A DNA stretch of 64,000 nucleotides from Davidsoniella eucalypti (Eukaryota; Ascomycota; Sordariomycetes; Microascales; Ceratocystidaceae): positions 310,001-374,000 of the forward strand of contig RMBW01000005.1 of assembly GCA_004009845.1 (NCBI GenBank), written 5' to 3'. This document shows, piece after piece, positions 34,981 through 47,309 of the stretch. Both the position numbers and the translations under genes were made by a program. The notes beneath the pieces are model-generated. The model saw nothing but the letters and a program-made list of their open reading frames with translations. It was not told where the DNA came from and searched no databases. Numbering within the stretch: position 1 is the first letter of the stretch; each line of letters begins with the position of its first letter.

Positions 34981-36705
34981 GGTGGATATATTTCGGGTGT
35001 GCTGGGGATGATTTAGCCGGTCATATATCGTACAAGAAGTCGCCCGTTTCTCGTGTCTATGGAGCTACTATTCGCGCAACAGCCCTATACGAATCAAAAA
35101 GACTGAAGAAAACCAGACCACAGAAGAAGGCCGCCCTCGATGAGCTGGGGGTACTGGGCTAGGCGGGCTTGCTCAGTCCACCAACCGGGACACAGCCCGA
35201 GCGGCAATCATAAGAGGTCGTAGTCAAGGTCGGGGATTGGGGGTTGAGGTCGCGGAGCATGGATAAGCGGACGTCTATTTTGATAGCATTCCAGGTGCAG
35301 ATTCCTGGGCGATGGAGATAATGGATTGTTGGCGGACGACGTTGCTATATTGGCGTCGGAAGGGATCACAGCGCGGGCGGCAGGAATTGGCGCAATAGAC
35401 AAGAAATAAATGGAGGGTAGACAGAGGGGCACTTGTGGCAGCGATGCGTGAGATATTGTTCGTGAATAATGGTCTGAATGTTTGGAGGGGGGGTCGTGTC
35501 GTATTGAGCGAAATGGTGGAGGGGACGCTCACTGCAAGGAAGCAAAGGATGGCGGGCAGCTGGTGGCGTTTCTCTCTGTATTTTCGACCTATAGTGAGTG
35601 AGTGGATGGTCGGCGATTTTTTGGCTGTGAAGTTCGATCGGTTGCGTGTGGGCGAGCAGCACAGCAACACTTTGAGAAGCTGGCAAAAACGATGGGGCGC
35701 TACTAGAGCATAAACAGTGGCGTTAAGCAGCAAATTACAGCGATTGGAAGGCCTATCTTGGAGCCTGTGTGCCTTTGTCGAGGATTCTATCAAAGTCAAG
35801 GCTGTGATGGAGGTCTCGGTTGATATCAAGCAATCAAGCAAATCGATAGTAAGGAAGGCTGAGCGTCAAGTTCGACAAGTAATTATACGTACAGGCTTGT
35901 TTTGTTTCAGTGCATTGTTACCTGTAATCGCTTTTCACAACTTGCTAGGTTAGTGGTACCGCAAGGATTGTCAGTCTGAGTAAGCTATCTAAATCCTGGA
36001 TTCTACAATGAATGCGCACTATGTTTGCTAGGGTCTGTGTAGGGTTTATTATAGTATACTTGATCTATGTTATGAGGTGGACCTATGTACAATCTTCACT
36101 CCGTATAATATTTTGCTAGCTATCGGGGCGGAACTCCTCTATTCCATATCTATTTCAAATCTAGAAAATCCAGAAAATCCATAGGGAGATATTTTGAGCA
36201 TAGTACAATGTGAGGTAACTTTATCTAACATTATCTTTTATCATGAGATAGAAGTCTCAACCCTATAATTCATGGAAGCTAGCATATCCAACTAGCGGAA
36301 TCACGACGCTTTCTTCGTCCATCCCACAATCTATCCAAGATTTGTCCCGCAACGGCGGAGCATCCAAACTTCCGCTGTAGTACTGATAACGAAGAATGTA
36401 AGTGGAGCCTTCTGTCCAAACCCTAACACTTACCTGAGCTAAAACAACTAGGACCTGATTCCGCCGGTCACCGCATGAGCTCGAATTTCTCTGCCAAGCT
36501 ACCAAGTTTCATGTGGAGACAATTGTTCCCCAAAGACATAGATCTCAAATACGAAAAATAAATGTGAAGGCATGATAAGCGTACCTATTTCAGTCTGTGG
36601 ATAGTTTCTGTCATGATGAAGTCATCGACATGTGTTATGTCGCTAAATTCTGGTAGAACTTAGTAGCTATCTAGAAAAGAGAACCCCTAAAAAGGAAATA
36701 TGCGG

Positions 36706-36761
36706 TTTTCTTTTTCTTTTTCCTTTTTTTTTTCTTTTTTTCTTCTTTTTTTTCTTTTTTT
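36706..36761. repeat. 56-bp pure pyrimidine tract (T/C)
   Basis: An uninterrupted run of T and C, mainly T runs split by single C. On the minus strand it is a purine tract of A and G. Such tracts can be nucleosome-depleted or slip during replication. No function can be assigned. Confidence 0.7.
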
Positions 36762-37638
36762 GGCACCAGGAGGGGCAATTACATATCACTATTACATAGC
36801 AAGACTTGTAGTATACGACTACAGCTGAATTTTTAAGTAGAATATATTGTAGGAGCATGTCAAGATAGAACTTAGTAGGCAGAAGCGGACAGAAGACGCA
36901 GAACATGGGGCATTTGAGCGGTAACATCATGCCAAGGTCGTATGATAGCATGTCCTGGCATACATACAGATGTATGTACACACAGTTGCAAGCCGGCGAA
37001 AGCCATCGTCACCGAGCTCGGAATTTGCCATTTACTAGGAATATTGCTGAGGATATGTCGTTCCCAACCCTAGGTACATGCTAACCCCACATCGAGAAGC
37101 ACATTGCGCCAACGTTTTTACAGGGCTTTGTTCAGGGCGTCGGCGGTCTCCGGGCTATCAAGGCCGTCTGAAGACGATTTGCCTAGAAGATCCGCGGACC
37201 AGGGCAAAGACTGAGCTTACTGGCCACTTAACAGCAAAAGTCGACCCCAGGATCCCAGGATCCCAGCCTATTTTGCCCTATTTTGCTCTCTGTTGCTCCC
37301 CTTGCACGCTGTATTATCGTGGACTGTAGAACTCTATCTAGAGGGCTCTAGCCGTTATGGGCTGTTTTTTTCAACGGCTAGTCGCTTTTGGAATATCAAA
37401 GCTAGCCGTACTTGGTCAGTATTCTTTGTACTTTTGTACCATGTATTTTTACCTATTGCTATGGTATTATTCCACTGTAGAAGACGCCTGTCAAAGGTCA
37501 TCGACTAGTTGTGCACAAGTATAAACAGATATAACCAAGTATATAGAAATGGCAATGCAACCTGCCGCTTTGCTATCGGATGGACGCGGCCAGCTATGGA
37601 ATTGTGACCAGGCCTAGAAGCAGTAAGTCCGCTGCTAT

Positions 37639-37735
37639 TGATAACCCAGCTAGGAAAATTGCCATAGCAGAACCGACGGAAAGGAGCTAGATAGCTTAGT
37701 GTGTGTTCTAGAAAGCTGCATCCCATCTATATAAA
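37639..37735 (+). promoter_or_regulatory. urate oxidase promoter: GATA sites and TATA box
   Basis: TGATAA at 37639-37644 and AGATAG at 37689-37694 fit the HGATAR consensus of AreA-type nitrogen regulators, and TATATAAA at 37728-37735 is a TATA box about 190 bp before the start codon. Urate oxidase genes are under AreA and the purine-specific activator UaY in Aspergillus. A TCGG half-site at 37771 is followed six bases later by CCAT rather than CCGA, so no perfect UaY site is seen. Confidence 0.35.
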
Positions 37736-37926
37736 CATATCAATCCGCCCCCCCTCTAAGACTTCTTCTCTCGGCCTATACCATTCACATTTCTCCTTCA
37801 TCACTTAATACTGGGCTTCCCATTCTTGATCTCTGGACACGCCGCATCTACTTCAAACTCCTTGCACCTCATACTACCACATCTTCCCCTCATTATATCC
37901 ACACTCTATCTAAACCAACCTCCAAG

Positions 37927-38896
37927 ATGCCTGCCATTGCCTCTGCCCGCTACGGAAAGGACAACGTCCGCCTGTACAAGGTCGACCGTAACCAGGAAAC
38001 CGGCGTCCACACTGTTACCGAGACCACTGTCTGCTGCCTTCTGGAGGGTGAAATCGAGACTAGCTACACTGTTGCCGACAACAGTGTTGTCGTAGCCACT
38101 GATTCCATCAAGAACACTATTTACATCAAGGCCAAGGAGCACCCCGTTACGCCTCCCGAGCTGTTTGCCAGCACTCTGGGCTCCCACTTCCTGACTCAGT
38201 ATGCCCACATCCACGTGGCCAACGTCAAGATCGTTACACACCGCTGGACCCGCATGGAGATTGACGGCAAGCCTCACCCACACTCATTCTACCGCGACGG
38301 CAACGAGGTTCGCGTTGTCGAGGCCCGCGTTACCCGCGACTCCATCTCTATCAAGAGCGGCCTGCAGGGACTTCTGGTGCTGAAGAGCACTGGCTCCGCC
38401 TTCCATGGCTTCGTCACTGACGAGTACCGCACTCTGCCTGATACCTTTGACCGGATCCTTTCCACGGAAATTGATGCTACTTGGGTCTGGAACTTCAAGA
38501 ACCACGAGGAGGTTGTTGCCGCCGTTCCCAAGTTCGACGGCGCCTTTGATAAGGCTAGAAACATCACCATGAAGATATTCGCCGAGGACAACTCTGCCTC
38601 TGTCCAGGCTACCATGTACAAGATGGCTGAGACCATCCTGGAGGCTGTTCCCGAGGTCGATACCGTCCTCTACGCCCTGCCTAACAAGCACTACTTCGAG
38701 ATTGGTAAGCACATACCTATAACTTTGACTTTGGCTTGTACTTGACACATACTAACATGCTCTTTATGTAGACCTGAGCTGGCACAAGGACATCAAGAAC
38801 ACTGGCGCTGATGCCGAGGTTTATGCTCCTCAGTCTGGCCCCAACGGCCTCATCAAGGTCGAGGTTGTTCGCACCAAGCCCCTCACTGTCCAGTAA
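37927..38896 (+). CDS. uaZ: urate oxidase (uricase)
   Basis: Predicted 300-residue protein from two exons, 37927-38704 and 38772-38896. Urate oxidase converts urate to 5-hydroxyisourate in purine breakdown, a cofactor-free reaction. The cofactor-free active-site residues are present: Lys in ARYGKDNVRLYKV, Thr in VVVATDSIKNT, Phe in STGSAFHGF, Arg in LPDTFDRIL, Gln in SASVQATMYKM, and His in LPNKHYFEID, the last spanning the splice junction region. Length matches fungal uricases. Unlike Aspergillus flavus uricase, which ends in the peroxisomal signal SKL, this protein ends in KPLTVQ. No downstream alternative exon giving an SKL-like end is visible, so peroxisomal import would need another route. 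Upstream GATA sites fit nitrogen control. Confidence 0.95.
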
Positions 38897-39597
38897 ATCG
38901 GTACATGGAACGAGCACATGATACAGCCTTCAACCTTCTTTGTAATGACCTTGCCCACGACCAGGGCTTTATGACGGCCGGCGTTCTTTTTATTTCTGCT
39001 TTCGACGCTTTCGATTACCCTAGTTCCTAGATGTCTAGTCATATTCTTTCCTTTTCACAATAAAAAAATATTAATGTAATAGTTTGTCATTCCGAATATA
39101 TGTTTATGTTTCCTATAATTCAGAGGTCTATGGTGGAGTGAGGTGTCGACACGACTACAATGTACCATATCAGCCTTAGTCTGGGTGATCATGGAGCACA
39201 TATGTCTATAATTGCAACTGGACATAACGTCCCATTACAAAATGGATCCATTGTGCTTTTTGGTTGTCGCCGCGGCGCATTGGCGAAAGGTTGAAAAACC
39301 GAGTACTTCAAGGTTTACATAGAGATCTGAGGCAAAGTAGCTATGATAGATAGCATATCAAAGGCATACTAATCATATGAAATGTGGTGAGAGTAAGACC
39401 CTCTTGGTGTTATGTTATACATATTATAAGTCATAGCAGATATATCGTTGGTACTGTACAGATAATGAATACACGCTAAAGGGCAGCGATATCATAGGCT
39501 TGTCCCAATGTTGCTTCGTGTCCCCACGAACCACACGCTTCATGGCCTTCCTTTTCCCCTTCCCACCCGTTTCTCATGTCTTCCCATCGCCAGAAAT
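38897..39597. other. convergent 3' intergenic region, urate oxidase / uL13m
   Basis: A 701-bp region between convergent genes. It contains A-rich polyadenylation-like sequence near 39058-39075 (CACAATAAAAAAATATTAA). I see no gene. Confidence 0.5.
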
Positions 39598-40199
39598 TCA
39601 TACTCTGCCCTGGTCAGCTTCGCGAATAGCCTTGACGACATCCTCCCACCCCGTCTCGCCAACCTTCTTGTCGCCAAAGCGGATCAGATTCTTGCCGTAC
39701 GGGTGCGCATCGCCATCAAACGCCTTCAATCTCGCCAAGCGCTTATCGCGCAGTCTGTTTTTGGGAAGCATGCCACTGACAGCTTTGCGCAGCACTTCGG
39801 AGCCACCGTGCTTGTCCATCAGCACGTCCATGGTGACCTGTTGTAGCGAACCGGGCCGCGTGTTGTGTCTGTAGTAGGTCTTTTGCCACTTCTTGCGGCC
39901 AGTTGTATATATAGCGGCGCAGTTGGTCACGACAACATAATCACCGCAGTCTGTTGAAGGGTCGAAGATGGGCTTGTTCTTGCCCATCAGGATCATGGCG
40001 ATGCGCGAGGCTAGGCGTCCGAGAGATGCTGGTACTTCGCCGGGCTTTGTGGAGAGTGTAGGGTGTAGGGCGGAGGCGGACACATGGTGCCATACCCGTG
40101 AGTAGGCCAAGTTGGTCTGTAGAGAGTAGTCACATGTTAGAGAAGAACGCCGGCTCCTGGGATATGAGAGCAACATACGGGACCGATAACTTGCGACAT
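39598..40199 (-). CDS. MRPL23: mitochondrial large-subunit ribosomal protein uL13m
   Basis: Predicted 179-residue protein from two exons, 40199-40179 (7 codons, MSQVIGP) and 40116-39598. It belongs to the uL13 family and acts in the mitochondrial ribosome. Recognisable family parts are LAYSRVWHHV, LGRLASRIAMILMGKNKPIF, CGDYVVVTNC, KKWQKTYYRHNTRPGSL, GGSEVLRKAVSGMLPKNRLRDKRLARLKAFDGDAHPY. The W-K-K-Y-H-T block and the MLP-N motif are diagnostic. The first exon is only 21 nt; without it the second exon lacks an ATG at the right place. It is divergent from CCS1 and convergent with urate oxidase. Confidence 0.93.
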
Positions 40200-41032
40200 G
40201 GTGGCCGCGATGTGATGGTGTGAAGCGTCTAGAAGATGTCGTTGATTATATGGGAGGAAGTCGGGGATTGCCGGCTCAATTGGCCGTTGGGGAGGCGAGC
40301 TTCCGGATTCAAGTTATTACGATAGATTAAACTAAAAGAAAATCGACAACTGGAACCACTACATCAATTTGAACGGCTGCTTTCCAACCAACAACGTCGA
40401 CGGCCGACCTGTGATACTACGACGACATAGCAGAAAAATCCTAGCCTCATTTGCTGGACGACGCCACAAATGGTGGGGTAACCCTAGCTAACCCAAACTG
40501 TTCAGCGCTGGCCTTACACATAGGATAATGTCAGTTCTAAGCAGCAGCATTCACGCAAATTTACGGGAAAAAGTGTATAGACTTAAGATGGTTGGCCTTG
40601 ACTTATTTGGACTCACTATTACTTTACTTATTATGATAATAGAATGTTCGCGATGTCGGATTCGATGTAAGCCACAGTAACGCCACACAAGAGCTCAAAG
40701 TTAAGCTAGTATTCCTAATCAACATCAAGAACAACGGCAACCTCACCAGGATTTCAAAGCAGAAAACGCAAGTCCTCGCCTAATTTGGAGGCGTATAAGT
40801 CCTTCAGGCGTCTTAACCAACTAAAGCACGAGGGACCGAAGCCCCCCTTCCCAAAACACGCCATAGAACTGGCGGATTATTTGTAAGACGCAAGCTCCTC
40901 TTGTTTGGCTAAGCTTGTTTTCCTCTCTGGAAACACCAAACGCTGCGACCAAAAACGCCGTGTCATTCTTTGGATCGTCACTTGCCATTAGATCTAAGCT
41001 AGCCATACGATCGGCAATATCACAGCAGCAAG
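40200..41032. other. divergent promoter region, uL13m / CCS1
   Basis: An 833-bp region between two divergent start codons that must hold both promoters. The centre (40600-40640) is AT-rich. I see no gene or repeat. Confidence 0.5.
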
Positions 41033-42420
41033 ATGACCGTTAGCCAACCAATCCAGGTATGTAATACAGGCACGCTGTTATGCCTACTACGCTTATAGAG
41101 CCAGAGTCGCAGTCAGCCACACATTGTACTTGGGCATATTGTATCCTGCTTTGGGTACTTCGCTATACTGTCCTTGGGGGCATTAAAACACAGGCCAGAT
41201 ACCATGGCCACTCGAATTTCATCTCTCTATACTCCCTTCCCCTCTTTCTATCCTTTTAGGCCACCAGTGCTGACCAGCTAGTGCAGACGCTGTTCGCAGT
41301 GCCCATGGAGTGTGAAGCCTGCGTCAAGAGTGTTTCAGAATCGATCTTTGGCTTGGGCGGCATCACCAAGGTCGATGCTAGCCTCAAAGACCAGCTAGTG
41401 ACTGTCGAGGGAACCGGTAAGTTGCTACCGTTTGTGTCCCTGCGTGCACTATTGGTGTGTTGCAGACATTGTGAGGCTCTCAAGCTGACTGGTCCATAGC
41501 CGCCCCCTCTGCTATTGTGGCCGCCATCCAAGCCAGCGGCCGCGATGCCATTCTAAGAGGATCGGGTGCCTCTGATAGTAAGCCATTCCCACCTTATTCC
41601 CTTTGTCCCGTCTCCCTACGGCCTGCAGCTTTGTCTGTTTTGAATCGTGGGCTGTCTCATACTTTCCAAAAGCCCGATTGGGTCCCCCTGGATGTGACGA
41701 GGCTCCAAAGTACCTGCTGGATGTGTGATGCATAGCACGGCAACACGCTATTCCGGCTCTATCCCGTCCCTCCACTAATATCACCCATGGATCTTACAGT
41801 GATATGGGAAGAGGAGCAGGCAATGCGTTCCTGTATCGAATGATCCCAAATAATAAGCTAACGTGTTTTTTCTCTTCTACTCCTCTTTGTCCATAGGCGC
41901 AGCAGTGTGTATCTTGGAGACATTTGATACCGAGAACGCTGATCCCGTCCCCGAAGACGGCCGCCAGCGCGAAGTCCGCGGCTTGGCACGCATGGTCCAG
42001 GCCTCCGAGACCGCTCTCGTCATTGACTTGACTATCCACGGTGTGGCGCCTGGAACTTACTGCGCCACGATCCGCGAGTACGGCGACCTGGCCTATGGCG
42101 TCTCGTCGGCCGGTCCCGTCTGGGGAAGCAGCACCAACCCCGCAACTCCCAAGGGCTTCCTAGGTACTCTAGAGGTGGATGCAACCGGCAAGGGCGCCGT
42201 TTATGTCGACAAGCCGTTCCAGGTATGGGAGTTGATTGGTCATGCCATGGTGCTTACGCGACAGAGCGAGGTCGCTACGCTACAGAACGACGAAAACACA
42301 GTCGTTGGCGTGATTGCGCGCAGTGCGGGCATGTGGGATAACGACAAGATGGTGTGCTCTTGCACGGGCAAGACGCTCTGGGAGGAGCGCAAGGATGAGG
42401 TCAAGAAGGGAATGCTATAG
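41033..42420 (+). CDS. CCS1: copper chaperone for Cu/Zn superoxide dismutase
   Basis: Predicted 260-residue protein from four exons: 41033-41056 (8 codons), 41260-41416, 41500-41577 and 41897-42420. CCS1 delivers copper to SOD1 and forms its disulphide in cytosol and mitochondrial intermembrane space. The N-terminal heavy-metal domain has the copper-binding MxCxxC (Cys26 and Cys29 in VPMECEACVKS). The SOD-like middle domain includes VIDLTIHGVAPGTYCATIREYGDL, WGSSTNPATPKGFLGTLEV, and IGHAMVLTRQ. The C-terminal domain carries the CxC motif (Cys240 and Cys242 in MVCSCTGKTLWEER) that passes copper on. All three domains are in the usual order and the length is normal. The short first exon gives the expected MTVSQPIQ start. 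Confidence 0.95.
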
Positions 42421-45400
42421 ACACTTCTCTAACAGCTTGGCCTTGGGGGTACTATTTACACTCTGTACGAATATGACATGATGATGACCACGCGCCGTGT
42501 TTTCTTCTCTCTCCATCTTTCCGCAAGTCTGTTGTCCTTGATCTTGTTTTTGTCGTTCTCGGACAAGCCAACAACAAACAGCCCATCATGCTGGGTTGAT
42601 CGCTGATAATCATAAGCTTGCTCTCATCTCGAAACCAATGTCGCCTAGCCAGTTCAAGCGCTGTCTTCTAGGAATAGCATAAAATTACAGGTACAGCAAG
42701 CAGTCGAGCGATCATGGACACCCAACTACGCGGCTAGCTCGTTCTATCTAGCTCAAGAAAGGGCGCGTTTATAAAGAGCCGACTAGGTTGGTTGGTAGGC
42801 TAGTGATGGAGAAACCAGCAGATTCAACGGTCTGTGAGATTTTGACATGGCTTTGTGGGCTGTTCATCTACGGCTGGTAAGTCTGGTGGTGCCATTTCTC
42901 CGGATCTGTGGCGTGATTCTTGTTCCATATCAAGAATAGTAGTACATGGGGAAGAAGCGTAGTTACTGCGATATCTCACCCAAGATCTAGATACTGCAGG
43001 GAATAGACCAAAGTCTGAAGGGATGTCGAGGTCTTGTTTACGTCATGTCTTGCAGAACGTCGTACATGATAGACTAATGCCACATACCAGCGAACTCCTA
43101 GCCACTCTAACAAGATCATGGTCTTAAACTGGCTATTGTTTGTATCCGTCTGCTAATATTAGCCTGGCAGGCGCATCCAACACTTGGCAGTGTAGATGCC
43201 GTTGCATTTCATCTCATGAAACCAAATATCTTAAAGATAGCGTAGAGCAAGACAAGGCAAGACACGATGACACAAAACAAAGCGTAGAGCAGGTCTCAAC
43301 GTCAAACATGTATTTTTCTCGGTAATCACGATGTTGTATTCCACCGAAGAGCCCGCAGAAAGAAAGAGAGACGGAGAGAGGGATCTTCCCTGGCATTACT
43401 ACTTACTAGGAGACGCTCGATCTCGATGGCGGCCCGTGGTCTATGTGTTTGCTTTCCCTCTTCACCGGAACTCGTTTTCTATTTGTGTTCTGGAACTTGC
43501 ACAAGAACGATGTCCCAGGGCCCAACCAAACAGGCTGCAGGGTACGAGTTTGGCTTGTGCGGTGAGCTGAGTGTAAGGCAAGCCGCTAATAGCAAGATCG
43601 AAGACGAGATCTGCAGTGCCTCATCGCTATCTCGGTCCCAAAGCCACGTATAAAAAGAAAGCCGCGTACGTACATGCCACAAACGAATACAGAGGGCGTA
43701 GAGCTCCTTTCGTGTTCTTTTCTAGTTGCTGATCACACAACTAGCCAGCGTCTTCGTTTCGCCATAAGGAGCAGGTCGCTGTTATACGAAATATACATGG
43801 CATGTACTAAGCAAGGCCCTACAACTCATTGCAGCATATGATAGACAAAGGAGAAAACACTCGACGCAGCAAACAGTAGCTTAGGTAAGTCGGCGCCGGC
43901 ATTCCGTTTTTGTGCCATCTGAGCTCTTGAGCCACTTTGCAACGGAGGAACAAATAGCGGTGTTTCCGGCCTACCATCGATAGCAGCCGTAAACACTTAG
44001 CAGTGCTAATGTGTTGTTAGTATTTTTTTTAATTCTCCTCCTAAAACAAAGCGCCGTGGGGACTTGCCCGTCAAAGGAGTCCCAGCGCACAAGCTTTTTC
44101 TTTCTCTCGCTACAGCCTGGGTTTCCTCGGTAGCTTTGTCGGTTTTGTTTGCAGTAGCATCTCGTAGCCATGTCCTCCTTTGTTCTGTTGGGCTCTATCT
44201 TGTCTGTCTGTATTCTACCGTGCCATGTAGTTCGGTTCGATTCACAGGCGTAGTTGATATGCCCGGGAGATCGCTATCACGTCCATCTTGCGTCTGCCCA
44301 GCGCCACTGATTCACACTAGGCCTACATGTCTGTTCCCTTCTCGGTACCGAAGTGGTGATGCCTTCAGCTTGCGGCACATTAGACGATCAAAACAAAAAG
44401 AATCATGTTAACGAACACGCGCCTGCTTTGACCGGCAGCACCGTGAGGGACTTATATTTAGTGCTGTTCACAGTCTACAACCAACAGTGGTACTGCTTAG
44501 ACAGAGATAACTCGGAGTTGTATTTGCGTTCGTTAGCTGCCGCCGGCCACACAAACAATGGCCGCTTGACGAATATTGCACTGTTGGTGAGCCAGCGGTG
44601 AAGTTCGAGCTGATGCGTCGCTTATAGGCCACTAGCTTCAATGACGAAGCTCTGCTTTAGTCGAACGTATTCGATAGGTGGTATAAGGCAGTCAAACTAA
44701 GGTGGCTGTTACACTGAAGCCAATGGGCACGGCATAGTTGTCTCCAAGTTCACCAAAGAGTATTTGTAAACCATACATTTCATCGAAACAAAACAATATC
44801 GGCGCTCGCCATTTATTCCTGTGCAAGCCAGGCACGCATGACTTGTAAAAGCCAGGCGGAACTTGACTCCCAGGCCATCCTTTTTTGTCCTTCTTACTGT
44901 CTTGTCTTACTCTCGGTCTTTCGCAGCTTAGCTTTACTTTATCTAGTTCAACTACAAACAAAAGTCGCAGATCCCAAGCTTCATCGTCGTTCCAGAAACA
45001 CAGCAGCATCCTAGTCAACGGGTGCCTGTTTCGGAAGCTTCTTTGTTTCCTTTGCGTCCATGAAAATACAGAGAAGAGGGGGGGGGGAGGAAGCGAGCAA
45101 GATCTCAAGCTGTCAAGCAAACGCTGCAATACATGGTATTTTGCATGAGCTTACTCAGTGTCATCTCGACGAATCACCGAGGATCAAAGGTCCCTGTTAT
45201 ACACGATAGCTGCGAGAAAAGATCGGCACAATAAGTTACGACGATTTAAGTCGCAGTTTGACAAGATCCAGTGCTACTCTAGCCAGATTACAGGCTGTTG
45301 GGTGCTGGACTCCGTTTCCGCTAGTCATGGTCGCAGTACTTTGAGAGCAGTTATAGTGTATTACAGTATTACAGTACAGTGAGATCGGGCTGTCCAAATC

Positions 45401-46820
45401 TTACTGTTGATAATACGACCATGTCACACGCCAAGGCCAGCTCGCTATGAAGCCGCAACAAGGCCTCTCAACCATGGTTCTAATGGAATAGCGTGCCTAT
45501 TCTATATATCCATTCTCCTTCCAAGTCTAGCAATATTGTCCTCCAGGCCTTGGTATATTGGACGCTTCCTTTTGTAGTTTTAACATGCCATGGCATGGCA
45601 TGGCCAGATAGGCTCACATATATGTGGTCTCTGGCTGTAACTGGGTGTCCCGTAAGAAATCTCTTCCGGCCTCATCGTGTTAGGCGTTGTTGATTGTCCT
45701 TGTAGGCCATTTTCTGCGGGCTTGCTACTGTTAGTCACAGGCTTCTAGGCTAATTGTAGACTAGTGCGCCAAAACATTACTTGAAGGGTCCAGGCGAAGC
45801 GAGTTTCGGTTTCAACTCCAAGCAAGATAAGGCAAGGGAAAGTTCAGTTGGCCCTTTTTTTCTTCTTCTTATTCTTATACTTTCTATGTCTACATATTAT
45901 TTTTCTCAAGGTCCCCTGGAGATCATGGGCTGTTCGTCAGATAGAGCCAAAAAGAAGTTGCTGGCATTATATTGAACCCATGCTCTTTTATTAGCGAGAA
46001 AGAAAAAAAAGGAACATGATGTGCTGATTTCTGACTTGACGCAAATACGAAGTTGTTAAGCTATCAAAGTTCCCTCGAACCACAGATCGAGATTTGGCGA
46101 CTTCAACCATCCGTTATCATCTGCATATATACATTTTTCTTCTCTTTGTAAGTTTGCCTAGAGATCTCGGCGAAGGCTTTTGTGACAAGCACAGGGACTT
46201 GTGACCAAAGAAAAAAGGCTTGGTGTTGGATAGAGGTGTCTCGGGCCAAGTAATCAGGCTGCTGGATGATGAAGATATTAAGGCGCCTATACCAAGGCAA
46301 AAACGCAAGTAAGGAGGCCAAAAGAACTGCAAGTTGGCCGGCAAGGGAGAGGCCTGCAGAAAGGCCGCCAGAAGAGCTTTAGAGTAGCCCAACAGCTTGC
46401 AAGTGCCAATTATGTCTTGAGGTGTAGTGTTGAGGACGATTTGGATCACCAAACTTCGTGAAGTTCGTGAAGCTGGTCATGCTGCCGCAACCCTTGTTTT
46501 CAGGTAACCCTACTCCGTGCAAGTCATTTTACAGTACTTTTGATTAAGACAACACACGATCCAATCATTGGTTTAGCAAGTGTAGAAAGCCGGGAAGTAA
46601 TAAAACTAGGGATTATACGAACCTAGAGTTTTTTTCCTATAAAGTACAATTACAGGTATACTCGCCGTTTCTCCGAAATATAACGTTGCTTTGAACATTG
46701 CCTCCCCTGTGTTTTGCAGAGATATACTTAGTTGGGACAACCATTGTCCATACGACAGTGTGCTATATATATGTACAACTAACTGTGTAGTGCTATTTAA
46801 GAACCACAGATCTGTACATA

Positions 46821-47309
46821 CTGTAGACAGGGTTAAGTTTTGTCGTGGGATCAGCGTGCAGATCGGTCTCTTGCAAGTAACTCGCTGTCCTCGACATGTA
46901 CCTACTCAAGTTTCCCCACTTTTAAAATTCCCCGCTTTTCTGAACAAAAGTTATCCTTTTACACCTTTTTTCTCCTTATAACACAACACAATTATAAAAC
47001 AATACAAATATATCACCAGACCATTATACACTACTATACAATTTGACTATTATACTACTTGACCACCATACAACTACTAATCGCAACAAATTTCATCACT
47101 GTCCTTCTTGTTAGTCAACTAAGGCCTCTAGATGATGATCATTTTCCTGATTATAGAAATAAACAAGGGATTGTTAATGATAATGTTGACATCGGTTAAT
47201 ACAGTGTATAGTACAGTTATAATACCGTGTACATGTCGAGAATAAACAGTTACTTGCAAGAGACCGATCTGCACGCTGATCCCACGACAAAACTTAACCC
47301 TGTCTACAG
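46821..47309. mobile_element. MITE-like element with 62-bp perfect terminal inverted repeats and TA duplication
   Basis: The left end starts CTGTAGACAGGGTTAAG and the right end is its exact reverse complement; 46821-46882 and 47248-47309 match over all 62 bases. After a 7-base mismatched block on each side, a further 12 bases (46890-46901 and 47229-47240) again match in inverted order. The element is flanked by TA on both sides (46819-46820 and 47310-47311), the target duplication of Tc1/mariner-type (including Fot1/pogo) transposons. The 327-bp middle is AT-rich and has no transposase-size ORF. It is best called a non-autonomous miniature element. Perfect repeat arms suggest recent activity. 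I see no second copy in this window. Confidence 0.85.

Larger units (their letters stand above)
34981..37926. other. 2.9-kb divergent interval, Rictor / urate oxidase
   Basis: The left third (35000-35950) is GC-rich and is probably Rictor promoter and leader; it contains overlapping ORFs on both strands without family resemblance. The middle is AT-rich (35980-36260). A 56-base pyrimidine tract lies at 36706-36761. A short minus-strand ORF at 36263-36505 has a donor-like site but no recognisable homology. The right end is the urate oxidase promoter with a TATA box and GATA sites. Confidence 0.4.

Noticed and set aside
35275..35841. 188-residue ORF on the minus strand upstream of Rictor
   Set aside because: It overlaps other ORFs on both strands, has no family resemblance and a composition expected from random frames in GC-rich leader DNA.
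36263..36505. Minus-strand ORF of 80 residues with a GTAAGT-like site inside
   Set aside because: Part of the translation looks protein-like, but no start, partner exon or family could be found nearby; it could be a relic, but the sequence does not show it.
44229..44246. B-box-like GGTTCGATTC
   Set aside because: No A box or cloverleaf could be folded around it; a chance match.
44064..44411. 115-residue ORF in the large intergenic interval
   Set aside because: No codon bias, no homology, and it depends on a single open frame in neutral-looking DNA.
45588..45608. CATGCC/GGCATG palindromic steps
   Set aside because: A short repetition of a 4-6-base palindrome, expected by chance in a window this long; no context supports a binding site.
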